DNA from: Nevskia soli DSM 19509
GTDB taxonomy: Bacteria; Pseudomonadota; Gammaproteobacteria; Nevskiales; Nevskiaceae
DNA: 64,000 bases
Assembly (NCBI RefSeq): GCF_000711955.1
Contig: NZ_JONR01000001.1
Span: forward strand, 248,001 to 312,000
Direction of reading: 5' to 3'
Translations under genes and position numbers: made by a program
The notes under the pieces: generated by a model
Database searches by the model: none
What the model saw: the letters and a program-made list of their open reading frames with translations, nothing else
What the model was told of the DNA's origin: nothing
Shown here: positions 56,292-64,000 of the stretch, piece after piece
How the letters are laid out: each line of letters starts with the position of its first letter
Numbering within the stretch: position 1 is the stretch's first letter

Positions 56292-58073
56292 TTATTCCTC
56301 GACGCCGGCCAGGCGCTCGGCGCTGCGATACAGCGGCCGCCACAGCACGCGGTTGAAGCCGACCACGAACAGCGACATGATCGCCACGCCCAGCACCACG
56401 CGCGGATAGTCGCCGTCGTTGGTGGCCTGGGTGATATAGGTGCCGAGGCCGTGCGCCTGGATGTGCTTGTCGCCCCAGGTGACGATTTCCGAAACGATGC
56501 TGGCGTTCCAGCAGCCGCCGGCCGCCGTCATGGCGCCGGTGACATAGTAGGGCAGGATGCCCGGAATCATCGCCCGCTTCCACCACAGCCAGCCGCGCAG
56601 GTGCAGATTGTCGGCGGCGTCGCGCAGATCGTGCGGGAACACGCTGGCACCGGCCACCACGTTGAACAGGATGTACCACTGGGTGCCGAAGATCATCAGC
56701 GGGCTGAGCCAGATGTCCGGGTTGAGGCCGAACTTGACGATCAGCACCACCGCCACCGGGAACAGCAGGTTGGCCGGGAACGCGGCGAGGAACTGCGCCA
56801 CCGGCTGCACCATCGCCGCCAGCCGTGGCCGCAGGCCGATGGCGACGCCGATCGGTACCCAGATGAGGCTGGCCAGCGCCACCAGCAGGATCACCCGCGT
56901 CATGGTGATCAGGCCCAGCAGGGTGACGTGCCCGAGTTCGCCGAAGCCCAGGCTGTGGCTGATGTAGCGCACCGTGGTCCATGCGCCGTAGGCGGCGGCC
57001 AGGACGATCAGGCCGTACCAGGCGATGTCGATGGCCAGTGGCGTCCAGGGTGGCAGGTTGAGGCTGGTTTCGGCTTCCACCTTCGCGGCACGCCGCTGGC
57101 GCAGCACGTAGCTGATGAACGCTTCGGTCGGACGCCACAGGGTGCCGACGAAGCGCGAGCGCTGCAGCATGCGCAGCACCCAGGATTCCGGCTCCACCTC
57201 GCCGGGTTCGTTGTCGGCGCGGAATTTCTCGCCCCAGGCGATCAGCGGGCGGAACAGCAGCTGGTCGTAGAGCAGGATCACGATCAGCATGGCCAGGATG
57301 GCCCAGCCGATGGCACCGAGGTTCTTCTCGGCGATGGCGGTGGCGACGTAGGAGCCGACGCCGGGCAGGGTGATGGTCTGGTTGCCCACCGTGATCGCTT
57401 CCGACGCCACCACGAAGAACCAGGCGCCGGACATGGACATCATCATGTTCCAGATCAGCCCCGGCATGGCGAAGGGTAGTTCGAGTCGGCGGAAGCGCTG
57501 CAGCGGGCTGAAGCGCAGGCTCTTGCAGGCCTCCACCAGATCCGGCGGCAGGGTGCGCAGGGACTGGTAGACCGAGAAGGCCATGTTCCAGGCCTGGGCG
57601 GTGAAGATGGCGAATACAGAGGCCAGTTCCGCGCCCAGCACCTTGCCGGGGAACAGGCCGAGGAAGAACGGCACCAGGAAGGTGAGGAAGCCCAGCACCG
57701 GCACCGACTGCAGGATGTCCAGCACCGGGATCATGATGCGCTCCGCGCGCTTGCTCTTCGCCGCAAGGCCGGCGTAGGCGATGCTGAAGACCAGCGACAG
57801 GACCATCGCCGCGCCCATGCGCAGGGTGGTGCGCAGGGCGTAATAGGGGAGGGCCGAGGGACTCAGGTCCACCGGTGTCTTTTCCAGGGCCGACAGCGGG
57901 GCGCCGAACTGCGAGGTGCCGACCGAGATCAGGACCAGGGTGCCGAACAGCATGGCGAAGGCGACGATGTCCCAGGGGCTGGGCAGATTGCCGCGGGCAA
58001 TGCCGCGCACGGCCAGGTAGGGATGGGCGACGATGCGACGCACGGCGGCCGGCGCACGGGCCAGCTCGTTCAA
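56292..58073 (-). CDS. Duplicated ABC permease, anion-uptake type (COG4986)
   Basis: The frame from a likely TTG at 58073 has 593 residues; the start is uncertain because open frame continues to 58247 without a ribosome site. Two binding-protein-dependent permease domains are fused: the first includes YYALRTTLRMGAAMVLSLVF and AAKSKRAERIMIPVLDILQS, and the second TMTRVILLVALASLIWVPIG (TRVILLVALASL) and AAMVQPVAQFLAAFPANLLF. Each carries an EAA-type loop (DILQSVPVLGFL; QFLAAFPANLLF). About twelve membrane segments are expected. It forms the channel for the ATPase at 54932. The duplicated layout defines COG4986, an anion or sulfonate-like uptake system. Confidence 0.88.
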   Translation of the reverse strand: MNELARAPAAVRRIVAHPYLAVRGIARGNLPSPWDIVAFAMLFGTLVLISVGTSQFGAPLSALEKTPVDLSPSALPYYALRTTLRMGAAMVLSLVFSIAYAGLAAKSKRAERIMIPVLDILQSVPVLGFLTFLVPFFLGLFPGKVLGAELASVFAIFTAQAWNMAFSVYQSLRTLPPDLVEACKSLRFSPLQRFRRLELPFAMPGLIWNMMMSMSGAWFFVVASEAITVGNQTITLPGVGSYVATAIAEKNLGAIGWAILAMLIVILLYDQLLFRPLIAWGEKFRADNEPGEVEPESWVLRMLQRSRFVGTLWRPTEAFISYVLRQRRAAKVEAETSLNLPPWTPLAIDIAWYGLIVLAAAYGAWTTVRYISHSLGFGELGHVTLLGLITMTRVILLVALASLIWVPIGVAIGLRPRLAAMVQPVAQFLAAFPANLLFPVAVVLIVKFGLNPDIWLSPLMIFGTQWYILFNVVAGASVFPHDLRDAADNLHLRGWLWWKRAMIPGILPYYVTGAMTAAGGCWNASIVSEIVTWGDKHIQAHGLGTYITQATNDGDYPRVVLGVAIMSLFVVGFNRVLWRPLYRSAERLAGVEE

Positions 58074-58322
58074 GGTGATTTTCGGGTCGCCAGCGCCGGT
58101 CCTGGAATCCAAGGGCGGCCTCGTCGCAGATGCTGATGGAGTTGAGTGCGCCGGCCACGCCGGTCCGGCGCATAGTCTAGTGCAAGACCATGCTGCGGCA
58201 AGGATTTTTTTGTTGCAGTCCGGTGACTCCCGGATGCCTTGCAGCATCCGGGAGGAGGTCCGGTGTTCAGCCTGCTTTCAGCGCGCTTTCAGTCGGCCCG
58301 CTTCAGGCACGATCGCCTTCGA

Positions 58323-59654
58323 TCAATGCTTCTGCACCGGCCGGCCGACGCAGTCGTAAACGAAACCTTCGCCGCGCACCCAGGCCGGGTCGTAGAGGTT
58401 GCGGCCGTCGACGATCACCGGCTGCTTCAGCAGCTGCTTGAGCTTGCCCAGGTTGGGGCTCTGGAACACGCGCCACTCCGTCACCACCGCCAGCGCGTCG
58501 GCGCCTTCGGCCGCGGCCATCGGCGAGTCCACCAGGACCAGGTCGGCGCGCTCGCCGTAGATCTTGCGGGCCTCGTCCATCGCCACCGGATCGTAGGCGC
58601 GCACCTTGCCGCCCTCGGCCCAGATCGCCTCCATCAGGGTGCGGCTGGGGGCTTCGCGCATGTCGTCGGTGCGCGGCTTGAAGGCCAGGCCCCACAGCGC
58701 GATGGTCTTGCCCTGCAGGCTGCCCAGGTGTTTGTGCAGCTTGCGGTGCAGGGTCTGCTTCTGCTTGTTGTTGACCAGTTCCACCGCCTTGAGGATGGCG
58801 GCGTCGAAGTCGGCGTCGGCCGCGCTCTTCACCAGGGCCTTCACGTCCTTGGGGAAGCAGGAGCCGCCGTAGCCGGCGCCCGGGTAGATGAAGTGATAAC
58901 CGATGCGCGGATCGGCGCCGATGCCGATGCGAACCTTTTCGATGTCCGCGCCGATCTGTTCGGCCAGGTTGGCGATCTCGTTCATGAAGCTGATCTTGGT
59001 CGCCAGCATGGCGTTGGCGGCGTACTTGGTCAGCTCGCTGGAGCGCACGTCCATGACGATGACGCGGTCGTGGTTGCGGTTGAAAGGCGCATACAAGGCC
59101 TGCATCAGCTTGGCGGCGCGGGGGCTGTCGGCGCCGACGATGATGCGGTCCGGCTTGTTGAAGTCGACGATGGCGTCGCCTTCCTTGAGGAATTCCGGGT
59201 TTGAGACGGCGTCGAATTCCAGCGCCGCGCCGCGCGCGGCCAGCACCTCGCGCACCGCGTCGCGCACCTTGTCGGCGGTGCCGACCGGCACGGTCGACTT
59301 GGACACGATCAGGCGGTAGTCGCTCATGTGGGTGGCGATGGAGCGCGCCACGGCGAGCACGTACTGCAGGTCGGCGGAGCCGTCCTCGTTCGGCGGCGTG
59401 CCGACGGCGATGAACTGGTACAGGCCGTGGGCCACTCCTTCGGCGGCGTCGGTGGTGAAGCGCAGGCGGCCTTCCGCGGCGTTCTTCAGCACCAGCTCGG
59501 TCAGGCCCGGCTCGTAGATCGGGATCTGTCCCTGGCGCAGGCGTTCGACCTTGCCGGCGTCGATATCCACGCATAGCACGTCGTTGCCGACGTCGGCGAA
59601 GCAGGCGGCGGTGACGAGTCCGACGTAGCCGGAACCGAAAATGGTGATATTCAT
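58323..59654 (-). CDS. ugd: UDP-glucose 6-dehydrogenase
   Basis: The ATG at 59654 (443 residues) is the correct start because the Rossmann motif MNITIFGSGYVGLVTAACF follows directly. Later segments are VCVDIDAGKVERLRQGQIPI, IVSKSTVPVGTADKVRDAV, PEFLKEGDAIVDFNKPDRII, the catalytic Cys in YGGSCFPKD near residue 262, and WGLAFKPRTDDMREAPS. The protein oxidises UDP-glucose to UDP-glucuronate for polysaccharide or lipid A modification. No polysaccharide genes are adjacent within the window. A 171-base gap separates it from the divergent patatin gene. Confidence 0.97.
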   Translation of the reverse strand: MNITIFGSGYVGLVTAACFADVGNDVLCVDIDAGKVERLRQGQIPIYEPGLTELVLKNAAEGRLRFTTDAAEGVAHGLYQFIAVGTPPNEDGSADLQYVLAVARSIATHMSDYRLIVSKSTVPVGTADKVRDAVREVLAARGAALEFDAVSNPEFLKEGDAIVDFNKPDRIIVGADSPRAAKLMQALYAPFNRNHDRVIVMDVRSSELTKYAANAMLATKISFMNEIANLAEQIGADIEKVRIGIGADPRIGYHFIYPGAGYGGSCFPKDVKALVKSAADADFDAAILKAVELVNNKQKQTLHRKLHKHLGSLQGKTIALWGLAFKPRTDDMREAPSRTLMEAIWAEGGKVRAYDPVAMDEARKIYGERADLVLVDSPMAAAEGADALAVVTEWRVFQSPNLGKLKQLLKQPVIVDGRNLYDPAWVRGEGFVYDCVGRPVQKH

Positions 59655-59825
59655 GAATTTCCGAAGTTCAAATTTCTGTTCGCCGCCTGAAAATCGGCAG
59701 CAATCCACTAAATGGTAGCACTGGGGCGGCGAAAAACCTGTGACTGCGTGTGACCGGGTTGTCGGTTGGCTCGCGATGGGCGACCATATTGATTGAACAA
59801 ATGTTTGATTTAAGTGGAGGCGGTC

Positions 59826-61319
59826 TTGGATTCACGAGCGCGTGAGTGCCGGCTGGCGATGCGCAATGCCACCGACTACGCCACCTGGCGGGAAGCGGCG
59901 ACGGATTTCGACCGCGCCACCGGCCGCGAGGACTGGAAGCAAGAGGAAGAGTCCGATCAATACGACTGGAAACTGGTCAAGAACCGGCTGCGCCAGATCC
60001 GCCAGCTGCGCCAGGACGGGCAGGTGGTCAAGCTGGTGCACCACCTGCGCCAGGGCCTGTACTGGAACCTGGGCAACCTGTGCAATCCGGCGCTCTACGG
60101 CAACGCCCTGGTCGGCACCAAGCAACTGATCCATGATTACGTCGCCGAAGTGGTGATCGCGCTCAATTATCTCAGCGACGGCGATTTCCCCGAGTTCGAC
60201 AGCGCCGCCAAGCGCCGCTTCTTCCACGATACGGCGGCGTCCTATGGCCGCTCCGCCCTGATGCTATCCGGCGGCGCCACGCTGGGCCTGTTCCATGTCG
60301 GCGTGGTCAAGGCCCTGGTGCTGGAGGATCTGCTGCCGGATGTGATCTCGGGCTCCAGCGCGGGCTCGGTGGTCGCCTCCACCGTCGGCACGCGCACTCC
60401 GGACGAACTGATCGACCTGCTCGATCCGCAGAATGCCTACTACCACTTCTGGAAGCCGCTGGGCCTGCGCGAAATGTGGCAGAAGGGCGTGCTGATGGAC
60501 CAGCGCCAGATCCGCAAGGCCATCGCCTCCAACATCCCGGACCTGACCTTTGAGGAGTCCTACCAGCGCTCCGGCAAGATCATCAACATCACCGTGTCGC
60601 CGGCCGGCAGCAACCAGTCGCCGCGTCTGCTCAACTATCTCACTTTCCCCTACCTGTACCTGCGCGAGGCGGTGCTGGCCTCCAGCGCGGTGCCGTTCCT
60701 GTTCGAACCGGTGCTGCTGATGACCCGCGACGAGAACGGCCGTCGCGTACCCTACATGCCTTCTCTGCGCTGGACTGATGGTTCACTCAAGTCCGACCTG
60801 CCGGGCATGCGCCTGCGCCGCCTGCACAACGTCAACCACTTCATCGTCAGCCAGACCAATCCGCACGTCATTCCCTTCGTGCGCGGCTCGCTGGAAGAGC
60901 AGGGCCTGGTCGGCAATCTGCGCGACTTCGGCTATTCGCTGGTGCGCGGCTCCGCGCAGTACGCGATCGGCGTGGGCCGCATCAGCGTGCCGGTGCAGAA
61001 GGTGCGGCACACGCTGGATTATGCCTCCTCGATCCTGGACCAGGATTACCGCGGCAACATCATGATCGTGCCCAAGCTGACGGTGTGGCGCTACGCCAAC
61101 GTCACCGCCAATCCGCGCATGGACGTGATCCAGCGCTTCATCAGGGAGGGCGAGCGGGCCACCTGGAAGCGGATCGAGATGGTGCGCAATCAGTTGCTGA
61201 TCGCGCAGACCCTGGAGCGCTGCCTGCGGCGGCTGGAGCCGCAGCGGCTCAACAAGAGCGTGCGTGGTGAAGCGGCGAAGAAGCCGAATCTTAGCGTAGT
61301 GCGCAGCAAGGACGCGTAA
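59826..61319 (+). CDS. Patatin-like phospholipase with DUF3336 domain
   Basis: A TTG at 59826 spaced behind GGAGG (59816-59820) is the likely start (497 residues); GTG 59814 overlaps the ribosome site. The N-terminal DUF3336 domain (about 10-140; EEESDQYDWKLVKNRLRQIR, QLIHDYVAEVVIALNYL) precedes a patatin domain with SGGATLGLFHVGVVKALVLE (oxyanion hole), GSSAGS with Ser178 nucleophile, and WTDGSL with Asp318, forming the Ser-Asp dyad. This is the SDP1/TGL3-like acylhydrolase layout, which cleaves triacylglycerol or phospholipid acyl chains. It fits with the fatty-acid genes elsewhere in the window. It ends 72 bases from the convergent valS. Confidence 0.92.
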   Translation: MDSRARECRLAMRNATDYATWREAATDFDRATGREDWKQEEESDQYDWKLVKNRLRQIRQLRQDGQVVKLVHHLRQGLYWNLGNLCNPALYGNALVGTKQLIHDYVAEVVIALNYLSDGDFPEFDSAAKRRFFHDTAASYGRSALMLSGGATLGLFHVGVVKALVLEDLLPDVISGSSAGSVVASTVGTRTPDELIDLLDPQNAYYHFWKPLGLREMWQKGVLMDQRQIRKAIASNIPDLTFEESYQRSGKIINITVSPAGSNQSPRLLNYLTFPYLYLREAVLASSAVPFLFEPVLLMTRDENGRRVPYMPSLRWTDGSLKSDLPGMRLRRLHNVNHFIVSQTNPHVIPFVRGSLEEQGLVGNLRDFGYSLVRGSAQYAIGVGRISVPVQKVRHTLDYASSILDQDYRGNIMIVPKLTVWRYANVTANPRMDVIQRFIREGERATWKRIEMVRNQLLIAQTLERCLRRLEPQRLNKSVRGEAAKKPNLSVVRSKDA

Positions 61320-61359
61320 GGCTGCGTTGCACTCCGGAAGCAAGGAAGGCAGCGCATCG

Positions 61360-61390
61360 ATCGCAGGGCGGCCGTGGGCCGCCCTGCGAT
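61360..61390. terminator. 14-bp perfect hairpin between convergent patatin and valS genes
   Basis: ATCGCAGGGCGGCC (61360-61373) and GGCCGCCCTGCGAT (61377-61390) form a perfect stem around a GTG loop. No T run is present on either strand, so it may be a bidirectional end signal or a processing site. Confidence 0.6.
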
Positions 61391-61391
61391 G

Positions 61392-64000
61392 TTACAGGGC
61401 TTCGATCTTCCCGATTTGCTCGTTCAGCGCCGCCAGTTCCTGCTGTTGCTGAGCGATGCGGGCACGTTCGCGTTCCAGAACCTCGGGCGGGGCGCCGTTG
61501 ACGAACTTCTCGCTGCCCATGCGCGCCAGGTTCTTCGCCAGGTCGGACTCGGTCTGGGCCTTCTTCTTGCGCAGGCGTGCCAGTTCGGCTTCCTTGTCGA
61601 TCAGGCCGGCCATCGGCACCAGGATCTTCATGCTTCCCAGCAAGGAGGTTGCTGAAACCGGTGGTTCCTCGCCGGCGGCGAGCAGGCGTGGTTCCTGGAC
61701 GTTGGTCAGCGCCATGATCGAACCGGCGAGGCGGGCGATACGCTCCGCGTCTTCGGTTGCCGCGTCCTGCACCAGCAGCGGCAGCGTGATCTTCGGCGAG
61801 ATGTCCATGCCGCTGCGGATCTGGCGCACGCCGAGGATGAAGGCCTTGAGCCATTCCACATCGGCTTCCGCCGTCTCGTCGATCTTCTCCGGCTGCGCCG
61901 TGGGGTAAGGCTGCAGCATGATGGTCTTGCCCGCCTTGCCGGCGAGCGGCGCCACGCGCTGCCACAGGTCTTCGGTGACGAAGGGCATCAGCGGGTGCAG
62001 CAGACGCAGGATCGTTTCCAGAACGCGCAGCAGGGTGCGGCGCGTGCCGCGCTTGGCCGAGTCGTTGTCGCCGCGCAGGGTCGGCTTGGTCAGCTCCAGG
62101 TACCAGTCGCAGTACTCGTTCCACACGAACTGGTATAGCGCCTGTGCCAGCAGGTCGAAGCGATAGGTGCGGAAATGCTCGGCCGCCTCGGCCTCGACCT
62201 TCTGCAGCCTGGAGATGATCCAGCGATCGGCCTCGCTCAGCCAGGCTTGCCCGTCTGGATTCGGATCCTGTTCCTCGCAGTTCATCAGCACGTAGCTGGT
62301 GGCGTTCCAGATCTTGTTGCAGAAATTGCGGTAGCCGGCGGCGCGGCTGAAATCGAAACGGATGTCGCGGCCCGGACTGGCCAGCGAAGCGAAGGTATAG
62401 CGCAGCGCATCCACGCCCACCGCCTCGATGCCGGCGGGGTAGTCCTTGCGCGTCGCCTTCTCGATCTTCGGCGCGGTCTCCGGCTTCATCAGGCCGGTGG
62501 TGCGCTTCTTCAGCAGCTCGTCCAGGCTGATGCCGTCGACCAGGTCCAGCGGGTCGAGCACATTGCCCTTGGACTTGCTCATCTTCTGGCCTTCGCTGTC
62601 GCGGATCAGGCCATGTACGTAGACCTCGCGGAACGGCACGTCGCCGTGCAGTTTGAGGCCCATCATCACCATGCGCGCCACCCAGAAGAAGATGATGTCG
62701 AAGCCCGTCACCAGCACGCTGCTGGGGTAGAACTTCTTCAGCTCCGGCGTTTCCCGCGGCCAACCCAGCGTCGCCAGCGGCCAGATGTCCGAGGAGAACC
62801 AGGTGTCGAACACGTCCTCGTCCTGCCGCAGCGCCAGGTCGGCGGCCAGCTTGTACTTGCTGCGCACCTCGGCCTCGTTGCGCGCCACGTAGATGTTGCC
62901 GTCCGCGTCGTACCAGGCCGGGATGCGGTGCCCCCACCAGAGCTGGCGGCTGATGCACCAGTCCTGGATGTTGCGCAGCCAGTGGAAGTAGGTATTGCTC
63001 CAGTTCTCCGGCACGAATTTGATGCTGCCGCCTTCCACCGCCTGGATCGCCGGCTCGGTGATCGCGGTCCAGCCGCCGGGACGGCCGTCGTCCAGGGTCT
63101 TGCGGGTCAGGTCGACGAACCACTGGTCGGTAAGGTAGGGCTCCACCACCACGCCGGTGCGGTCGCCGATCGGCAGCTTGAGCTTGTGATCGTCGATCTT
63201 GGCCAGCAGGCCCTGCGCTTCCAGGTCCGCGACAACACGTTTGCGGGCCTCGAAGCGGTCGAGGCCGCGATAGGCGGCAGGCGCCTCGTCGTTGATGGCG
63301 GCCGTGGGTGTGAAGATATTGATGACCGGCAGCTTGTGGCGCTGGCCCAGGGCGTAGTCGTTGAAGTCGTGCGCCGGGGTGATCTTGACGCAGCCGGTGC
63401 CGAACTCGCGGTCGACGTAGTCGTCGCCGACGATGGGGATTTCACGGTCCGACAGCGGCAGCTTCACCCTTCCGCCGATCAGGTGCCTGTAACGCTCGTC
63501 CTCGGGATGCACCGCCACCGCGGTATCGCCCAGCATGGTTTCCGGACGGGTGGTGGCGACGACGATGTAGTCGAGGCCGTCCTGCGTCCTGGCGCCGCCG
63601 GCCAGCGGGTAGCGGAAGTGCCACAGCTTGCCGTCCTTCTCCTCCTGCACCACTTCCAGGTCGGAGATTGCGGTCTGCAGCACCGGGTCCCAGTTGACCA
63701 GGCGCTTGCCGCGATAGATCAGGCCGTCCTCGTGCAGGCGTACGAAGTGCTCGATCACCGCTTCGGAATAGCCGGGATCCATGGTGAAGGCCTTGCGCGA
63801 CCAGTCCACCGAACTGCCCATGCGGCGGATCTGGTTCTCGATGGTGTCGCCGGAGTATTTCTTCCACTCCCACACCTTCTCGACGAACTTCTCGCGGCCC
63901 AGGTCCAGGCGCGAGCTGCCGGCCAGCTTGAGGTTGCGTTCCACCACCATCTGCGTGGCGATGCCGGCGTGGTCGGTGCCGGGCTGCCACAGCGTGTCGT
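61392..64000 (-). CDS. valS: Valyl-tRNA synthetase (5' end beyond window)
   Basis: The gene runs off the right edge of the window; the visible part has about 869 of the usual 920-960 residues, lacking the N-terminal HIGH region. The frame is open to 64000, through QPGTDHAGIATQMVVERN. Class Ia features include the editing domain (CP1, LSDREIPIVGDDYVDREFG), MGLKLHGDVPFREVYVHGLI, the KMSKSKGNVLDPLD signature, the anticodon-binding helical part, and a C-terminal coiled coil (KKKAQTESDLAKNLARMGS, ERERARIAQQQQELAAL). It charges tRNA-Val; a tRNA-Val gene lies elsewhere in this window. Confidence 0.97.
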   Translation of the reverse strand, partial: DTLWQPGTDHAGIATQMVVERNLKLAGSSRLDLGREKFVEKVWEWKKYSGDTIENQIRRMGSSVDWSRKAFTMDPGYSEAVIEHFVRLHEDGLIYRGKRLVNWDPVLQTAISDLEVVQEEKDGKLWHFRYPLAGGARTQDGLDYIVVATTRPETMLGDTAVAVHPEDERYRHLIGGRVKLPLSDREIPIVGDDYVDREFGTGCVKITPAHDFNDYALGQRHKLPVINIFTPTAAINDEAPAAYRGLDRFEARKRVVADLEAQGLLAKIDDHKLKLPIGDRTGVVVEPYLTDQWFVDLTRKTLDDGRPGGWTAITEPAIQAVEGGSIKFVPENWSNTYFHWLRNIQDWCISRQLWWGHRIPAWYDADGNIYVARNEAEVRSKYKLAADLALRQDEDVFDTWFSSDIWPLATLGWPRETPELKKFYPSSVLVTGFDIIFFWVARMVMMGLKLHGDVPFREVYVHGLIRDSEGQKMSKSKGNVLDPLDLVDGISLDELLKKRTTGLMKPETAPKIEKATRKDYPAGIEAVGVDALRYTFASLASPGRDIRFDFSRAAGYRNFCNKIWNATSYVLMNCEEQDPNPDGQAWLSEADRWIISRLQKVEAEAAEHFRTYRFDLLAQALYQFVWNEYCDWYLELTKPTLRGDNDSAKRGTRRTLLRVLETILRLLHPLMPFVTEDLWQRVAPLAGKAGKTIMLQPYPTAQPEKIDETAEADVEWLKAFILGVRQIRSGMDISPKITLPLLVQDAATEDAERIARLAGSIMALTNVQEPRLLAAGEEPPVSATSLLGSMKILVPMAGLIDKEAELARLRKKKAQTESDLAKNLARMGSEKFVNGAPPEVLERERARIAQQQQELAALNEQIGKIEAL

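Noticed and set aside
59791..59810. Near-palindrome TTGAACAAATGTTTGAT before the patatin gene
   Set aside because: Only part of the arms match and it overlaps the AT-rich promoter; not enough for an operator call.

Overview
The window is a GC-rich chromosomal segment of a proteobacterium, most likely a gammaproteobacterium. The evidence is beta-barrel outer-membrane proteins, a Csu-type chaperone/usher pilus operon, full-length MutS, ValS and UDP-glucose dehydrogenase genes, and several fatty acyl-CoA genes next to a DUF1302/DUF1329 pair, a mix common in lipid- and hydrocarbon-using Nevskiales/Xanthomonadales-like bacteria. The genus is not certain. Intergenic hairpin repeats also resemble those of that group.

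Layout. 0-4 kb: an NmrA-like oxidoreductase divergent from a LysR regulator, then a Fur-boxed hemP followed by a degenerate HAD-like protein and a methyltransferase-like protein, and an antitoxin whose toxin is a frameshifted stub. 4-9 kb: a secreted SRPBCC protein, a MazEF-type module, a TetR regulator facing its palindromic operator, a long-chain acyl-CoA dehydrogenase and an alpha-methylacyl-CoA racemase-like enzyme. 9-18.7 kb: a pseudouridine synthase, a DUF885 peptidase-like protein, an MgtC-like membrane protein, a Tat-exported phospholipase C/phosphatase with a Pho-box-like array upstream, a GST, an SDR, a histidine phosphatase, a lipoprotein and a second acyl-CoA dehydrogenase. 18.8-30.7 kb: an amidohydrolase, a MerR regulator, DUF1302 and DUF1329 proteins flanking a DUF6918/ABC1-kinase divergent pair, DUF2505, a second DUF885 protein and DUF3617. 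30.8-35.6 kb: mutS, a DUF2520-like protein and class II DAHP synthase. 35.7-42 kb: a six-gene Csu-type pilus operon.

42.8-53.0 kb is a genomic island in the 3' end of a tRNA-Val(CAC) gene. It carries a tyrosine integrase, two lipoproteins, a two- or three-gene operon (zinc-ribbon plus deoxyribosyltransferase/TIR-like protein and a HEPN-like protein), a MobF relaxase-helicase, a second HEPN-like protein and a HigBA module. It has no visible type IV secretion or coupling genes, so it looks mobilizable, not self-transmissible. A degenerate attR-like sequence with what looks like the displaced tRNA terminator lies near 53.02-53.09 kb. The AT-richer operon at 45.7-48.0 kb is the best candidate in the window for an undescribed defence system.

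53-64 kb: a SLOG-fold MoCo-carrier-like protein, a methyltransferase, an ABC transporter with a duplicated permease and an AAA-associated ATPase, ugd, a patatin-like phospholipase and the 3' part of valS, which runs off the window.
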